A DNA stretch of 64,000 nt, taken from positions 9,886,723-9,950,722 of the forward strand of contig NC_087066.1 of the NCBI RefSeq assembly GCF_963678635.1. Reading direction: 5' to 3'. Numbering within the stretch: the first letter of the stretch is position 1; every line of letters begins with the position of its first letter. Below, piece by piece: positions 19,575-29,552 of this stretch. The translations under genes and the position numbers were made by a program. The stretch comes from Symsagittifera roscoffensis. Lineage: Eukaryota; Xenacoelomorpha; Acoela; Convolutidae. The notes under the pieces were generated by a model that was not told the DNA's origin, did no database searches, and saw nothing but the letters and a program-made list of their open reading frames with translations.

Positions 19575-22500
19575 ATGAGTTTAGACAAGTCAAGGATACC
19601 AAAACGAGGTAATAGCTCTAGGAAATTCATACCTGAAAAGCAAAGAAAAACGATGACCGATCCTTTTGTGGATTGGATCAAGCGATCCCGGTCTGACAAA
19701 AGGGGGACGGTTTCAGGCAGAATGGTTGAAACGAGAAGTCAAAAGACCTCAGAAGAGCGAAGAGAACTGTTAGAAGTGGAGGTCAATACGGACCATACCA
19801 TGAATGACAACCAGGAAGTAAATGAACTGGAAGGAAGAGGCAGAAGGCTGGCGAGTGAATCTACCCCGGTAGAACAAGGCCATGATTTTGCCACTTCCAC
19901 CGGGACATTGGATCGGGAAGAGATGTCGGAACTGTCCGACATCTCAACTGAAGTAGCGACAACTAGAAAATCTCCGACAGACAACACTATGATGGCAAGC
20001 GGAACTGGGAAGCAAACAACGTCGTCATCGTTCTCAGAAAGAATGAAGAACACCTTAGGAAACTTCTTTCCATTCAGCATGGGAGGAGGAGCAGGAAACG
20101 ATGGTGAGTCCCAGGAGGATGAGGAAGATGAAGAAGAGCAAGGGGACTTTGGATCTCAAGTCAGCCTCAATAGTTCGATCCAGGAGAAATTTGGTGTAGT
20201 GACAACGATAAGCAAGGAGGCAAACACACCGGGCCAGTCAAAGGACTTCGCGATTAGGACAAATTCGGAGCCACAACCTGAAGAGAGTAGAACCAGAGGG
20301 CTAGGCAATGCGTTAATGGATCCAGAAATAAATAATGAAAAGACGTTGAAGCAGAGAGTCAAGGCCCGGATCTCGACAAGCACGAAGTTACCTGGGACTG
20401 ACAGGGTTACACCGCCACTAGTGACGCCACTCGTGGATAACGGGGCAGCACTAGAGGAAGCCTTAAACAACATAGTGGGCAGTTTAGGAGAACAAAATGA
20501 ACAGATGTCGATAAGGATGAGTGAACTAGAAAGAGCAGTTCACATTGAAAGAGAAAGTCAGCGGGAAGAAATAAACCGCAACAGACAAGAAGTTGGCAGA
20601 AGCGAAAAACGCTTGAAAGAAAGAACGGACGAACATATGACGAGGAACTTGTCGCGAGTGACAAGAGAGGCGGAACAGAGGGAGTTACGCTTAAGAGCCG
20701 ACATGGAGAAGTTAAGAATTCAGCAAGAGCAGTCTCTTGGGTCTCTTGACACAAAGATAGACGCGATGATGGAGAGGCGAACGCAGGCTATCATGGATAG
20801 GTTGGACGGGCTACTAAGCAGCAAGAGTGGACCAAAAGAAGGAGAGCCGATCTGGGGAGGTCCCAGCAGGGAAACGAGGGTGAACTTCAATGAACATCAA
20901 AGGAGGAAGACATATGGATCCACTAGAGGCAGGGGCAGTTCATCAGGCTATGCCACAAGGGGTAATACAGCATGGGGCCCGAACAGTAGAGCAAATTCAA
21001 CGGGGAACAGACAGACCTCTGACGAACGACCAACGCAAGGCACACATGCGACTGGGAGAAGTGATTCCGGCAACAGGGGGCATGCAAGCCCGAAGAGGAG
21101 TCATGCAGGTCAAGCAGGAAACGCTCATGGTGATTCGGATTGCAGGGATGCACCGCACACAGAGCCTTCGACAAGGTGTGAGGACACTCAAGCGGGACAC
21201 TCAAGGGATGCTACGGCAATGGCCACAGCATTTGAACCCCTGAACAGGTCTTTGGAGACATTCCTGACGAGGTTATCTAGAACTAATGAACGCAGTGAGA
21301 AGTCCAGAAGAGTCTTTAAGAAGCCAAGATGCTACAAAGACGAATCTGATGGCTGTATTGATACCTGGATAGAGGTAATGAAGCTGCATTTCGAGGAAGA
21401 GGACTTGTCGGAGAGACAGGAATGCAGCGCGCTCACCAGCAACTTAGAAGGGACAGCCCTGAACTGTGTCATGGCCAAGAAACAGTATCAACGTGACACT
21501 GCTGAGAAAATCTTCGAAATCTTGTTAAACCGTTTCGGATCAGGGGTGCAGGGGCACCAGGCGATGATGCGCTTCGAGAAACGGAGGCAACGAGAAGATG
21601 AAACAATAGACAAGTTTCTCGATGATTTGGAAATGCTGAGAAGACGCAGCCAACCGGATGAGTCAAACCGAAGGATGAACCTGGCCGTAGCCTCAAAATT
21701 CATCGATGGTGTGAAAAATGATGAACTTCGTACGATGCTAGCAACGCATTACACACCACTATCAACTAATGCGCCAACACCGGAGGAGTTGAGGCTCAAA
21801 TCAAAAGAGTATCTTTTGTTGAAACGTCCTTCGAGATCTGGATATTACAAGAACAATTATGGCAATTTTAACAACGGACCAGCAAACCAAGGGAACAATT
21901 GGTATAAACCGAGGGATGATATGGACAAGAGACGTTCTTGTGCTAATTGCAGTTCAACAGACCATCATGTGTCAGCATGCCCAGCTTACAAACAAGGCAT
22001 GAAAGCAATAGGCTTTAGCCTCGAGGACGAAGATGCGTCAGAGTTGGATCATGAGGATTTCATGAGAGGAGTAATTGCGAAATTCGGCCCGAGGTGTTTC
22101 TTTTGTAACTTGGAAGGTCATTTTAAATCAGATTGTCCGCAATTCTGGGATGCAGTGGCAGACATCAAGCATCCAAGACATGAAGAAGCTTTGTCAGGAG
22201 TGAAAGCCAGCAAGGCTCGACTTTTGAGTGAAGCGGAGGCACGCAGAAAGGATAAACCTCAAGAGCTGGTAGCAAAGAAGATGCAAGCGGTAACAGAGGA
22301 AGCACGTGAACCGGAACCAGTAACTGCGGCCGACGACTTCAAAATCGATTATAGGGCAGCTGCGAGGGATGCTATAAATAGAGTACAGCAGGAACTAGTG
22401 ACGAAAGAGATTGAGCAAAAGGTGAAACTCGAGCTGGAGAATGATAAATTACAGGAGCAACTGAACGCCTTTGAAGCAACGGAAGTTGAAGAGGCAAAAG

Positions 22501-25500
22501 CACCAAGCAGCTTGAGCATGAAACTTAATGTTATCTCTGGTCAGAGGTTCGGTATGGCACCGCAAGGAAGTAAAATACAGTCGATAATCTCGGTGGCAGG
22601 GCATCAGGTAATCAGAAATCTGAGTGAACCGTCTGAGTTCACTTTGATGCATTTGGACACATATGCAGACTATCTGAGGCAGATGGAGCCACGCACCGAG
22701 TCGAGGGCTGTGAGGGCACTACTAACCACGGGTGGCCCTCGCATGAAGAAACTTCATGGACGCTACCTAGAAGTCTATGGGCCGTATCAAGTGATGCTGA
22801 ACGTGGATGGGATCAGTATCTACACCAGGACTTATGTAACGACAGATGATGAACAAATAGGGCAGATCTATTTGGGTGAAGAGGAACTCAAAGTCCGCAG
22901 GATAGGCCATGACGCCATGATGGAACAAGACGCGGTACATATTGGATATGAAGCAGATGTGACAGCACACCTGCTCGACACCAACGGAACAAAAATCGGA
23001 GTCACAGGGCTTCTGGACACAGGAGCGGTGGTGAGTGTGATGCCGATAAAAACTTGGGAAAGAATGGGCTTCACACGGGAAGATCTGATTCCTACGAACC
23101 TCCGACTGGCCGCCGCAAATCGAGGAGCCATCTACGTAGCCGGAAGAACACCGATAACGGTCCTTCACATGGGAGGACGAGACCTTTGGATGAGCTTCCT
23201 GGTGGTAGAGAATCTGGACGACGCCGACCAATTCATCTTGGGCAGAGATTTTGTCAGGAATTTTGACGTGATGATTGACTTGAACAACGGTCTAATACGG
23301 ATTAGAAACCCGGACCGAAAGTATGTTAAGAGACCAATTAATAGGATAATAACAGATGAAAATAAGGTACCAGTTTTTTTGGATAGAAAAGTAAAGTTAC
23401 AACCAGGACAAGCTGTAGTAGCAATTTTTTCGTTGAGAATGAGAAATTTAAATTCGTTAAGTGATAGCAAACAGGTTTGCTTAGTACCGAATCCAAATAG
23501 TCAGAGTTCGGTGATTTTAGGCCGGAGCTTCTCGGTAACGCGAAACGGACTGTGTGTCAGTGTGTTGTTGAACACACTGGACACCACGGTTTCAATCCAG
23601 CGTGGAAAGAAGCTTGGCTACGCTTTGCCGATGAGGACCGACTATGAGGAGACACAAAACTTGAAGAAACATAATGTGAAAGACTGTCCTTATCATGCCA
23701 ATAAAGATAAAATTTTAAAGAGGATTAATGAATTAAAATCTATTCATAAATTGTTTTCAATGAAATCCGAAACGGACGACGGCTTATCAAGCTGCTCAAA
23801 TTTTCCGGAACGCCCCTCGTCATACGAACTAGAATCTGACAAACCGGTTTTGCCAGAGATAGAACATTTGAAAGGAAAAATAGGTGAGGGAGATTTCGAA
23901 AAATTGCGGGACCTCCTAGATCGGAACGCCGAAGTATTTTCAAAACACAAGGCGGACATCGGTTGCTGTAATTTTGTCGAACATGAAATCGAACTAGAAG
24001 AGGGCGCCGTTCCCCATAGGGAAGGCGCAAGGCGAATGACGCCACATAAATCGGAAGCGTGCCGAGCGGAAATAGAAATGTTGCTTGAATACGACATGAT
24101 AGAACCCTCGAAATCGCCGTGGGCTTGCGGGGTAGTCATGGCGAAAAAGAAAGGGGGGCAGCTTAGATTTTGTTGCGACTTTCGTTACTTGAACGCGGTA
24201 ACGATTAAAGATGCGTACCCGATACCGCGAATAGACGAGAGCCTATCTAAACTTGGTGATGCAAAGTTCGTCACCACGTTGGACTTGGGTTCTGCCTTCT
24301 GGCAGGTTCCTCTGCGAAAGAAGGTCAGAGAGAAAACCGGATTCGCGTGCGAATTGGGGTTGTACCAGTGGAAGAGGATGCCCTTCGGCTTGTGCAATGC
24401 AACAGCAACTTTTCAAAGGCTGATGGCTCAGGCTTTGACAGGAGTGACCAAAAAGTACGGGAATCTCTTGATGTGCTACGTGGATGACGTAGTCATAGCG
24501 ACACCGACCCTGGAGGATCACATTGATCGGCTCGATGAGGTCTTCGGATGTATGAAAAGAGCAGGCTTGAAATGCAAACCATCGAAATGTGAAATCCTTA
24601 GGGATTCGATCAAGTACCTGGGAAGAATGGAGGACAGGCATGGTGTGAGGCCAGATCCGGAAGCAGTAGAGGCTGTGCTGACATGGAAGGCTCCGAGGAC
24701 GGACACACAGCTAATGAGCTTCCTAGGGTTTGCCAATTACTACCGAGAATTCATAAAAGGATACGCGGACAAGGTGTACCCGATGCAGAAGCTGATGCGC
24801 AACAAAGGGAAAAAGTTCGAATGGAACGATGAGGCACAGGTTGCCTTCGAGAACATAAAACGGGAACTGTGCGAAGCGCCAGTGCTGGGCATGCCTACAG
24901 AAAAGGGCATGTATGTTCTCGACACAGACGCATCGGTGGTGGCCATCTCAGGAATATTGCATCAAGAGCAAGAATGGAACGGAAGAACAGTTCTCCGTCC
25001 CATTGCATACGGCAGCAAAGTCTTGAGTGACACAGAGATGAATTATGGCGCACCAAAAGCAGAAATGTTTGCAGTAGTCACCTTCGTGGAGAAGTACCGT
25101 GCATACTTGGGGAGCGCTCCCTTCAAGTTACGCGTGGACAACAGAGCGTTATCCTGGTTGAAGACCTACTCGATGGATCAGAGTTATATTGGTAGATGGA
25201 TAGTAAGACTGGATGGCTACCATATGATAATCGAACATAGGATGCGTGATAAACACCAGAATGCTGACAGCCTCAGTAAGAAAACTGAGTTCTATGAAAG
25301 ATTGGAGCAGAAGCAGGCCAATCAGGCGGAAGTAAAGGAGGGATTCTCGATTTTGGACAAAGAAACTTATGAAGCGCTTCCCTTAACGAGATGGTTGGAT
25401 AAATCAGGACATCCAATTCCAGGGCACCCTGAGTTACCTGTAGAGAAAGCAGCCGAGATAAAGATCCTGTCCAAGGAGGATCCGGTCCCCTTGGATTTGT

Positions 25501-27332
25501 TGCTGCGCTCGAACCTGGTCCAGCAAGAACTCTCTCGCATGAATATAAACAGCCTCTCATTATTGGATAAAACGGTGCAAGTCACACCACAAGTAATGCG
25601 GATGCTGGGTGGATTGTTAGAAAGAGAAGTGACCAGAGATGACCCCGAGTGGACAGCAGCAGTGGCATCGCTGACAGTCAGTGAGAAGGTGAAGATCATG
25701 CCGTCCAGACGACAGCACGAAGAGAACGAAAGGGATTGTAGGACAATAGTTCAGCAACTAGTATCCTCAATACCCCAGGAGATTTTAACAAGTACTTCTT
25801 ACGGACAGAAAGAACAGGGGAGCAGCAAGCGAAAGAAAACCGTCACCTTTGTGGACCGGGATAAAGAGGGTGAAGTTGTAAAACAAAATCTGCTGCAAGA
25901 CTATTTGTCCGGGGAGAAGGATAAGGAGAAAAACCAGCGATCACAAGATCAACACCCGGGACAAGTGAATAGGTCCGGGGAGTCCGAGATAGACGAGGAA
26001 ATTCCTGATGAGAGACAGGACCCAGAGAACAAGGTTTTATCCGGGGAGTTCAGGTGGATGCGAAGAAAGCACAGACATGATCTGGAGGAGCGTGCAGTCT
26101 CCAGCACAACCTCTTCGACGGATGATGCTTCCCGAAACTCAGGAATGGACACCTATTCAGACAGGAACTCGAGTTCGGGATCCGAACTGTCAGAACTGGC
26201 GATACACACGCTACTAGTGGAAACTCGGGCGAGAGACCTGGACAGAGAGGTGTACCAGGATCCTGACAGTGATCGCTACCTAATACCAAGCCAAAGAGTC
26301 TTTGACAACGCAGCGGATGACTTAGAAACGATAGCGGTATCGAAATGTTCGATAAGCTTGTTGCCGCAGAAAGAGGTAGTCAGGACTGATCTTCAGCCGT
26401 TTCAGCAAGAAACACAACCGTTGGCGAAGATTTGGTGCGTTAAGATGGAAGAAGACACACATCAGCCCAACGAGCTGAATAGTCAGATGAGAGTCATGAA
26501 GACGTACTTGAAGGCGAGATACAGACTCTCGGACCTTCTAAGGGCGCAGAGAAATGATCGCATGACAAGCAACCTAAAAAGGTGGATAGAAAACGGTGCA
26601 CCTGACAAAGGTGACCTAGAAGAAGATAGCTATAGGATCCTGAGACAATACTTCATGCAGAAGGAGGGGAGATTATATCTGAACAAGGACGGGATCGTGG
26701 CTTGCAGGAGAAGAGAAGAAGACAAGGTCTTATACAAATATAACGCGATAGTGTTGCCGCAACTATATCAGACAGAACTATTATTCAGGTCGCATGATCA
26801 GATGGGCCATCAAGGGATCGATAAAGTGTATCAGAGGATCCTGAAGCGCTTTGAGTGGCCTGGAATGAAAAAGGCATGTGAGAAATGGGTAACAGCGTGC
26901 CTGTCATGCCAACAGGTCAAGGATCCAAGGAAATTACGATTTCCTTTACAATCGATTGAGTCGTCTGAATTCAACGAGGTGGTGCAGATAGATCACCAAA
27001 AGATATGCATGACAGACAGCGGTTATAACCAAGTCTTGGTCATGATAGATCACTTCACGAAGTATGCAGAGGCCGTGCCCTGCATAACAGCCTCGGCGGA
27101 AGAGACATGCGACCACCTGATCAACACGTGGATAGCAAGACATGGTTGTCCAATGACGTTTCAATCGCATAATGGAACAGCTTTCGTAGGAGAGCTTACG
27201 AAAGAGCTCATGAGACGCTCACAGGTCGCTCAGGCTCACTCCACGACATACCACCCTCAAACGAATGGCTTAGTGGAAAGACAGAATAGGACGTTAGTGT
27301 CGATGCTGAGGGTATATTGTTCCAGGTACTAG
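19575..27332 (+). CDS. gag-pol: Gag-Pol polyprotein up to a TAG inside integrase
   Basis: 2,585 codons in one frame, without a gag/pol frameshift. Gag: basic and acidic N-terminus, coiled coil (about 289-399), capsid-like helical region (about 549-752), two CCHC zinc knuckles of form C-X2-C-X4-H-X4-C (about 788 and 841) and a further coiled coil (about 920-960). Pol: aspartic protease with LLDTGAVVSVMP (about 1148), reverse transcriptase with CDFRYLN and YVDD (about 1635), RNase H (LDTDAS about 1782, NADSLS about 1895), then an unusually long acidic linker of about 450 residues, the integrase HHCC zinc domain (from about 2406) and the integrase core. First catalytic Asp in QIDHQ (2473) and Glu in LVERQN (2568) are present, but the middle Asp is His (2532, codon 27168-27170). 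The frame is cut by TAG at 27330-27332 within the core and stays open after it. The start is the first ATG of the frame, matched by the ATG at 4416 in the old copy. Confidence 0.95.
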   Translation: MSLDKSRIPKRGNSSRKFIPEKQRKTMTDPFVDWIKRSRSDKRGTVSGRMVETRSQKTSEERRELLEVEVNTDHTMNDNQEVNELEGRGRRLASESTPVEQGHDFATSTGTLDREEMSELSDISTEVATTRKSPTDNTMMASGTGKQTTSSSFSERMKNTLGNFFPFSMGGGAGNDGESQEDEEDEEEQGDFGSQVSLNSSIQEKFGVVTTISKEANTPGQSKDFAIRTNSEPQPEESRTRGLGNALMDPEINNEKTLKQRVKARISTSTKLPGTDRVTPPLVTPLVDNGAALEEALNNIVGSLGEQNEQMSIRMSELERAVHIERESQREEINRNRQEVGRSEKRLKERTDEHMTRNLSRVTREAEQRELRLRADMEKLRIQQEQSLGSLDTKIDAMMERRTQAIMDRLDGLLSSKSGPKEGEPIWGGPSRETRVNFNEHQRRKTYGSTRGRGSSSGYATRGNTAWGPNSRANSTGNRQTSDERPTQGTHATGRSDSGNRGHASPKRSHAGQAGNAHGDSDCRDAPHTEPSTRCEDTQAGHSRDATAMATAFEPLNRSLETFLTRLSRTNERSEKSRRVFKKPRCYKDESDGCIDTWIEVMKLHFEEEDLSERQECSALTSNLEGTALNCVMAKKQYQRDTAEKIFEILLNRFGSGVQGHQAMMRFEKRRQREDETIDKFLDDLEMLRRRSQPDESNRRMNLAVASKFIDGVKNDELRTMLATHYTPLSTNAPTPEELRLKSKEYLLLKRPSRSGYYKNNYGNFNNGPANQGNNWYKPRDDMDKRRSCANCSSTDHHVSACPAYKQGMKAIGFSLEDEDASELDHEDFMRGVIAKFGPRCFFCNLEGHFKSDCPQFWDAVADIKHPRHEEALSGVKASKARLLSEAEARRKDKPQELVAKKMQAVTEEAREPEPVTAADDFKIDYRAAARDAINRVQQELVTKEIEQKVKLELENDKLQEQLNAFEATEVEEAKAPSSLSMKLNVISGQRFGMAPQGSKIQSIISVAGHQVIRNLSEPSEFTLMHLDTYADYLRQMEPRTESRAVRALLTTGGPRMKKLHGRYLEVYGPYQVMLNVDGISIYTRTYVTTDDEQIGQIYLGEEELKVRRIGHDAMMEQDAVHIGYEADVTAHLLDTNGTKIGVTGLLDTGAVVSVMPIKTWERMGFTREDLIPTNLRLAAANRGAIYVAGRTPITVLHMGGRDLWMSFLVVENLDDADQFILGRDFVRNFDVMIDLNNGLIRIRNPDRKYVKRPINRIITDENKVPVFLDRKVKLQPGQAVVAIFSLRMRNLNSLSDSKQVCLVPNPNSQSSVILGRSFSVTRNGLCVSVLLNTLDTTVSIQRGKKLGYALPMRTDYEETQNLKKHNVKDCPYHANKDKILKRINELKSIHKLFSMKSETDDGLSSCSNFPERPSSYELESDKPVLPEIEHLKGKIGEGDFEKLRDLLDRNAEVFSKHKADIGCCNFVEHEIELEEGAVPHREGARRMTPHKSEACRAEIEMLLEYDMIEPSKSPWACGVVMAKKKGGQLRFCCDFRYLNAVTIKDAYPIPRIDESLSKLGDAKFVTTLDLGSAFWQVPLRKKVREKTGFACELGLYQWKRMPFGLCNATATFQRLMAQALTGVTKKYGNLLMCYVDDVVIATPTLEDHIDRLDEVFGCMKRAGLKCKPSKCEILRDSIKYLGRMEDRHGVRPDPEAVEAVLTWKAPRTDTQLMSFLGFANYYREFIKGYADKVYPMQKLMRNKGKKFEWNDEAQVAFENIKRELCEAPVLGMPTEKGMYVLDTDASVVAISGILHQEQEWNGRTVLRPIAYGSKVLSDTEMNYGAPKAEMFAVVTFVEKYRAYLGSAPFKLRVDNRALSWLKTYSMDQSYIGRWIVRLDGYHMIIEHRMRDKHQNADSLSKKTEFYERLEQKQANQAEVKEGFSILDKETYEALPLTRWLDKSGHPIPGHPELPVEKAAEIKILSKEDPVPLDLLLRSNLVQQELSRMNINSLSLLDKTVQVTPQVMRMLGGLLEREVTRDDPEWTAAVASLTVSEKVKIMPSRRQHEENERDCRTIVQQLVSSIPQEILTSTSYGQKEQGSSKRKKTVTFVDRDKEGEVVKQNLLQDYLSGEKDKEKNQRSQDQHPGQVNRSGESEIDEEIPDERQDPENKVLSGEFRWMRRKHRHDLEERAVSSTTSSTDDASRNSGMDTYSDRNSSSGSELSELAIHTLLVETRARDLDREVYQDPDSDRYLIPSQRVFDNAADDLETIAVSKCSISLLPQKEVVRTDLQPFQQETQPLAKIWCVKMEEDTHQPNELNSQMRVMKTYLKARYRLSDLLRAQRNDRMTSNLKRWIENGAPDKGDLEEDSYRILRQYFMQKEGRLYLNKDGIVACRRREEDKVLYKYNAIVLPQLYQTELLFRSHDQMGHQGIDKVYQRILKRFEWPGMKKACEKWVTACLSCQQVKDPRKLRFPLQSIESSEFNEVVQIDHQKICMTDSGYNQVLVMIDHFTKYAEAVPCITASAEETCDHLINTWIARHGCPMTFQSHNGTAFVGELTKELMRRSQVAQAHSTTYHPQTNGLVERQNRTLVSMLRVYCSRY

Positions 27333-27980
27333 ACCGATTGGGACAGATACCTTCCACAGGTGATGGGAGCTTATAATAGCACGCAACACTCCACCACTGG
27401 GGTCAGTCCACACATGATGCTGACGGGACACGAGAAGTCTTTACCCTTGACATTCTTCTACCCAGAGTATGAGGGGAAGAAAACATCTCCACAGGTTTAC
27501 GTAAGGGATGTGATCAGACGTCAACAGGAGTTGAACGATATGTGCAGACGAAATACTCAGCAAGCACAGGCAAGGCAGAGGAAAAGATTCGACAAGAAAG
27601 CAGCTGGTGCAAAGGCCTACTCGGTGGGAGACTACGTATGGGTATTTCAGAACGTTACACCACCGAAAGGAACAAAGAAGCTTCTAAAAAAGTGGAGGGG
27701 ACCCTTCATGATTACGGAGGTGCACCAGGAGGGACGTTTTTATAGACTGAGTACTGGCCGAGCCGCCCACTACGAGAACATCAAGCCACACAATCCATCG
27801 ACAGAAGACTGGTGTATACCTGCAGACATGGAAGAAGGGGATTATCTAATGATGGACCCTGCTTGTGAGGTCAATGAAAAAGGCACCAGGGAGAAGAACG
27901 ATGGAAACGAAGTCGTAGAGGAAGGCACGGATACACCATTGGACCTGGATCCAAACGAACAGATCGAAGCAGACGATTAA
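27333..27980 (+). CDS. Integrase C-terminal part, in frame after the TAG
   Basis: 216 codons in the same frame as gag-pol. The sequence begins in the middle of the conserved integrase tail (WDRYLPQVMGAYN, then STTGVSPHMMLTG, both typical of Gypsy integrases) and continues with a GPY/F-type module (VGDYVWVF, KKWRGPFMITEV) and an acidic end. There is no ATG before the conserved part, so it can only be made as a continuation of gag-pol. Either the TAG is read through or it is a nonsense mutation. The block ends at TAA 27978-27980, again followed by open sequence in the same frame. Confidence 0.88.
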   Translation, partial: TDWDRYLPQVMGAYNSTQHSTTGVSPHMMLTGHEKSLPLTFFYPEYEGKKTSPQVYVRDVIRRQQELNDMCRRNTQQAQARQRKRFDKKAAGAKAYSVGDYVWVFQNVTPPKGTKKLLKKWRGPFMITEVHQEGRFYRLSTGRAAHYENIKPHNPSTEDWCIPADMEEGDYLMMDPACEVNEKGTREKNDGNEVVEEGTDTPLDLDPNEQIEADD

Positions 27981-29147
27981 ACCTTGCCCTACGCAGAGGA
28001 AGATTGGCAGGATTCCGAACAGACAGAGGTTCCCAAGAACATGGAACCAGATCTTCCGTTCACGATGCAGACTCGTCAGAAAGACGGGACGAGACCAAGA
28101 AAGAAATACAATCCTTACGGTGACGACTTTGTAGTGGATAGGATAGATGTAAAGAAAATAGTGGAGGAAGTAGTGGGTTTAGAGGAAATAACCGTGTCAC
28201 AAGACATTGACATAGTCGATGATCACAACGATGAGTGGGTTGACGACTGGTCGAAACCCGAGGTGGAGTTCGACGATGAGCAACAGCAGTCAAATGAACA
28301 AGACCTGACGAACCTGCGCGTCTTAGAGTGGCTGAACGAAATGACATCAGACCCTAAAGAGACCAACGTTACGATTCAAGACGTAGATCGCGAAAGCGCG
28401 AAATACATTAAGACCGAACGAGATGATCCTTCCTGGGCTGCCCAGGAAGGACAACTTCTCATTCCAGCTTCTAACCTTGAATTAATACCCGGTATGCGAT
28501 CGACGGGGACGCCGATGGATATTTTTGTCCGGGGAGTGGGGGTAGGACTTACCCACACTGAAAACTTGATAATAAAAAAATTAAGAATATTAAGAGAAAC
28601 AGGAGACTTACAAGCAGAAACAGGCGAAGAACCTAAGAAACCTAATATAGGCAGGGTAGTTGAGTCATATTTTAATTTACCAAATGAATATTCTGGTAAC
28701 ATAATACTAACAGACAGTGATTTCATACTCACAAACAGAACATGTGCAGTAGCAATCACCGCAGACATGAGTTTTAGGACGGCGCTAGCGGCAGATTTTA
28801 AGAGGGAATATAAAAACGTGGAATTCCTTTGGAAGCAAAGGCCAGGGATATGGGGCGTAGCAGCCTTACCTCCGGCGGTGTCGCAGATACCGGGAAAGTA
28901 CTTGTGCTTCTTGGTAACGAGGGCGACGGAGAAGCAGCACGTGGACCCAGAAAACCTAGTCTTGTCTTTGACGAGGCTGAGGGACTTCCTTGTGGAAATG
29001 GACGTGAAGGAGCTCTCGCTTCCAGTGTACGATCCAAATAGAGGAAGACTGCATCCTCGGGAATTGTACGCGCTTGTACACGTGATATTCTCTGATACGA
29101 ACATACAAGTATATCTACATAAGAAATATTATTTAAGTATAGGCTGA
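27981..29147 (+). CDS. Macrodomain-containing extension of Pol, in frame after a TAA
   Basis: 389 codons in the gag-pol frame, with no ATG at the beginning. First half: acidic, low complexity, with RKKYNPYGDDFVVD. Second half (about 28690-29145): a divergent macrodomain of the TARG1 (OARD1)/Poa1 type. The order of elements fits: GNII, a CAVAITADMSFRTALAADFK helix (family: HCIS-D-RMGAGIA-FKK), GIWGVAALPP, YLCFLVTR (family: YYLITKKR), ENLVLSLTRLRDFLVEMDVKE, LSLPVY, then a terminal IQVYL strand. The family binds ADP-ribose, and TARG1 removes it from proteins. The two residues that drive TARG1 catalysis (Lys84, Asp125) appear not to be conserved (Pro and Gly by my alignment), so it may bind rather than cleave. 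Identification rests on pattern recognition, not on a search. Confidence 0.72.
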   Translation, partial: TLPYAEEDWQDSEQTEVPKNMEPDLPFTMQTRQKDGTRPRKKYNPYGDDFVVDRIDVKKIVEEVVGLEEITVSQDIDIVDDHNDEWVDDWSKPEVEFDDEQQQSNEQDLTNLRVLEWLNEMTSDPKETNVTIQDVDRESAKYIKTERDDPSWAAQEGQLLIPASNLELIPGMRSTGTPMDIFVRGVGVGLTHTENLIIKKLRILRETGDLQAETGEEPKKPNIGRVVESYFNLPNEYSGNIILTDSDFILTNRTCAVAITADMSFRTALAADFKREYKNVEFLWKQRPGIWGVAALPPAVSQIPGKYLCFLVTRATEKQHVDPENLVLSLTRLRDFLVEMDVKELSLPVYDPNRGRLHPRELYALVHVIFSDTNIQVYLHKKYYLSIG

Positions 29148-29552
29148 GTGATGTGCGAAAGAGTGTTAGGCCAAAGACCAAGTTGCATGTAATATGTGAT
29201 ATGTGTGTTATGTTATGTTATGTTATGTTATGTGTTAGGTTATTAAGATCATGGGTGAGTAAGCGTTAGTGACCATGAACAACTAAATGACGATCTTGGG
29301 AATAGATCCAAAGTTTGGACTGTCCAATCTTAGGTCGAATTCCAAAATTTTAGAAACCAATTGATTTTAATAAATTTTAGGATAAATATCTTTTTATTTG
29401 AACTGTTTTAGGCAGATTTTAACGATATATGTTAAGGTGAAACTGACAGGTGTGACAGTCGTGATTCCTTTTCTACATCCTGATTGATCATTTAATTGCT
29501 CATTTGAGTCAAAACTTGAAATCGAAATCAAATCAAACTTGGAAAGAACAGT
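29148..29552 (+). other. Spacer between the first and second coding blocks
   Basis: About 400 bp with no ORF. It holds a short TATGT pentamer repeat (about 29207-29231) and two splice-acceptor-like sites (TAAATTTTAG at about 29380 and ACTGTTTTAG at about 29412) ahead of the next ATG at 29553. The second coding block might therefore be expressed from a spliced RNA (inference). No donor was confirmed. Confidence 0.55.

Noticed and set aside
27600-27980. A chromodomain after integrase
   Set aside because: Only a GPY/F-type module is seen; the aromatic cage pattern of chromodomains is absent.
28376-29104. 242-codon minus-strand frame
   Set aside because: Antisense shadow of the macrodomain region.
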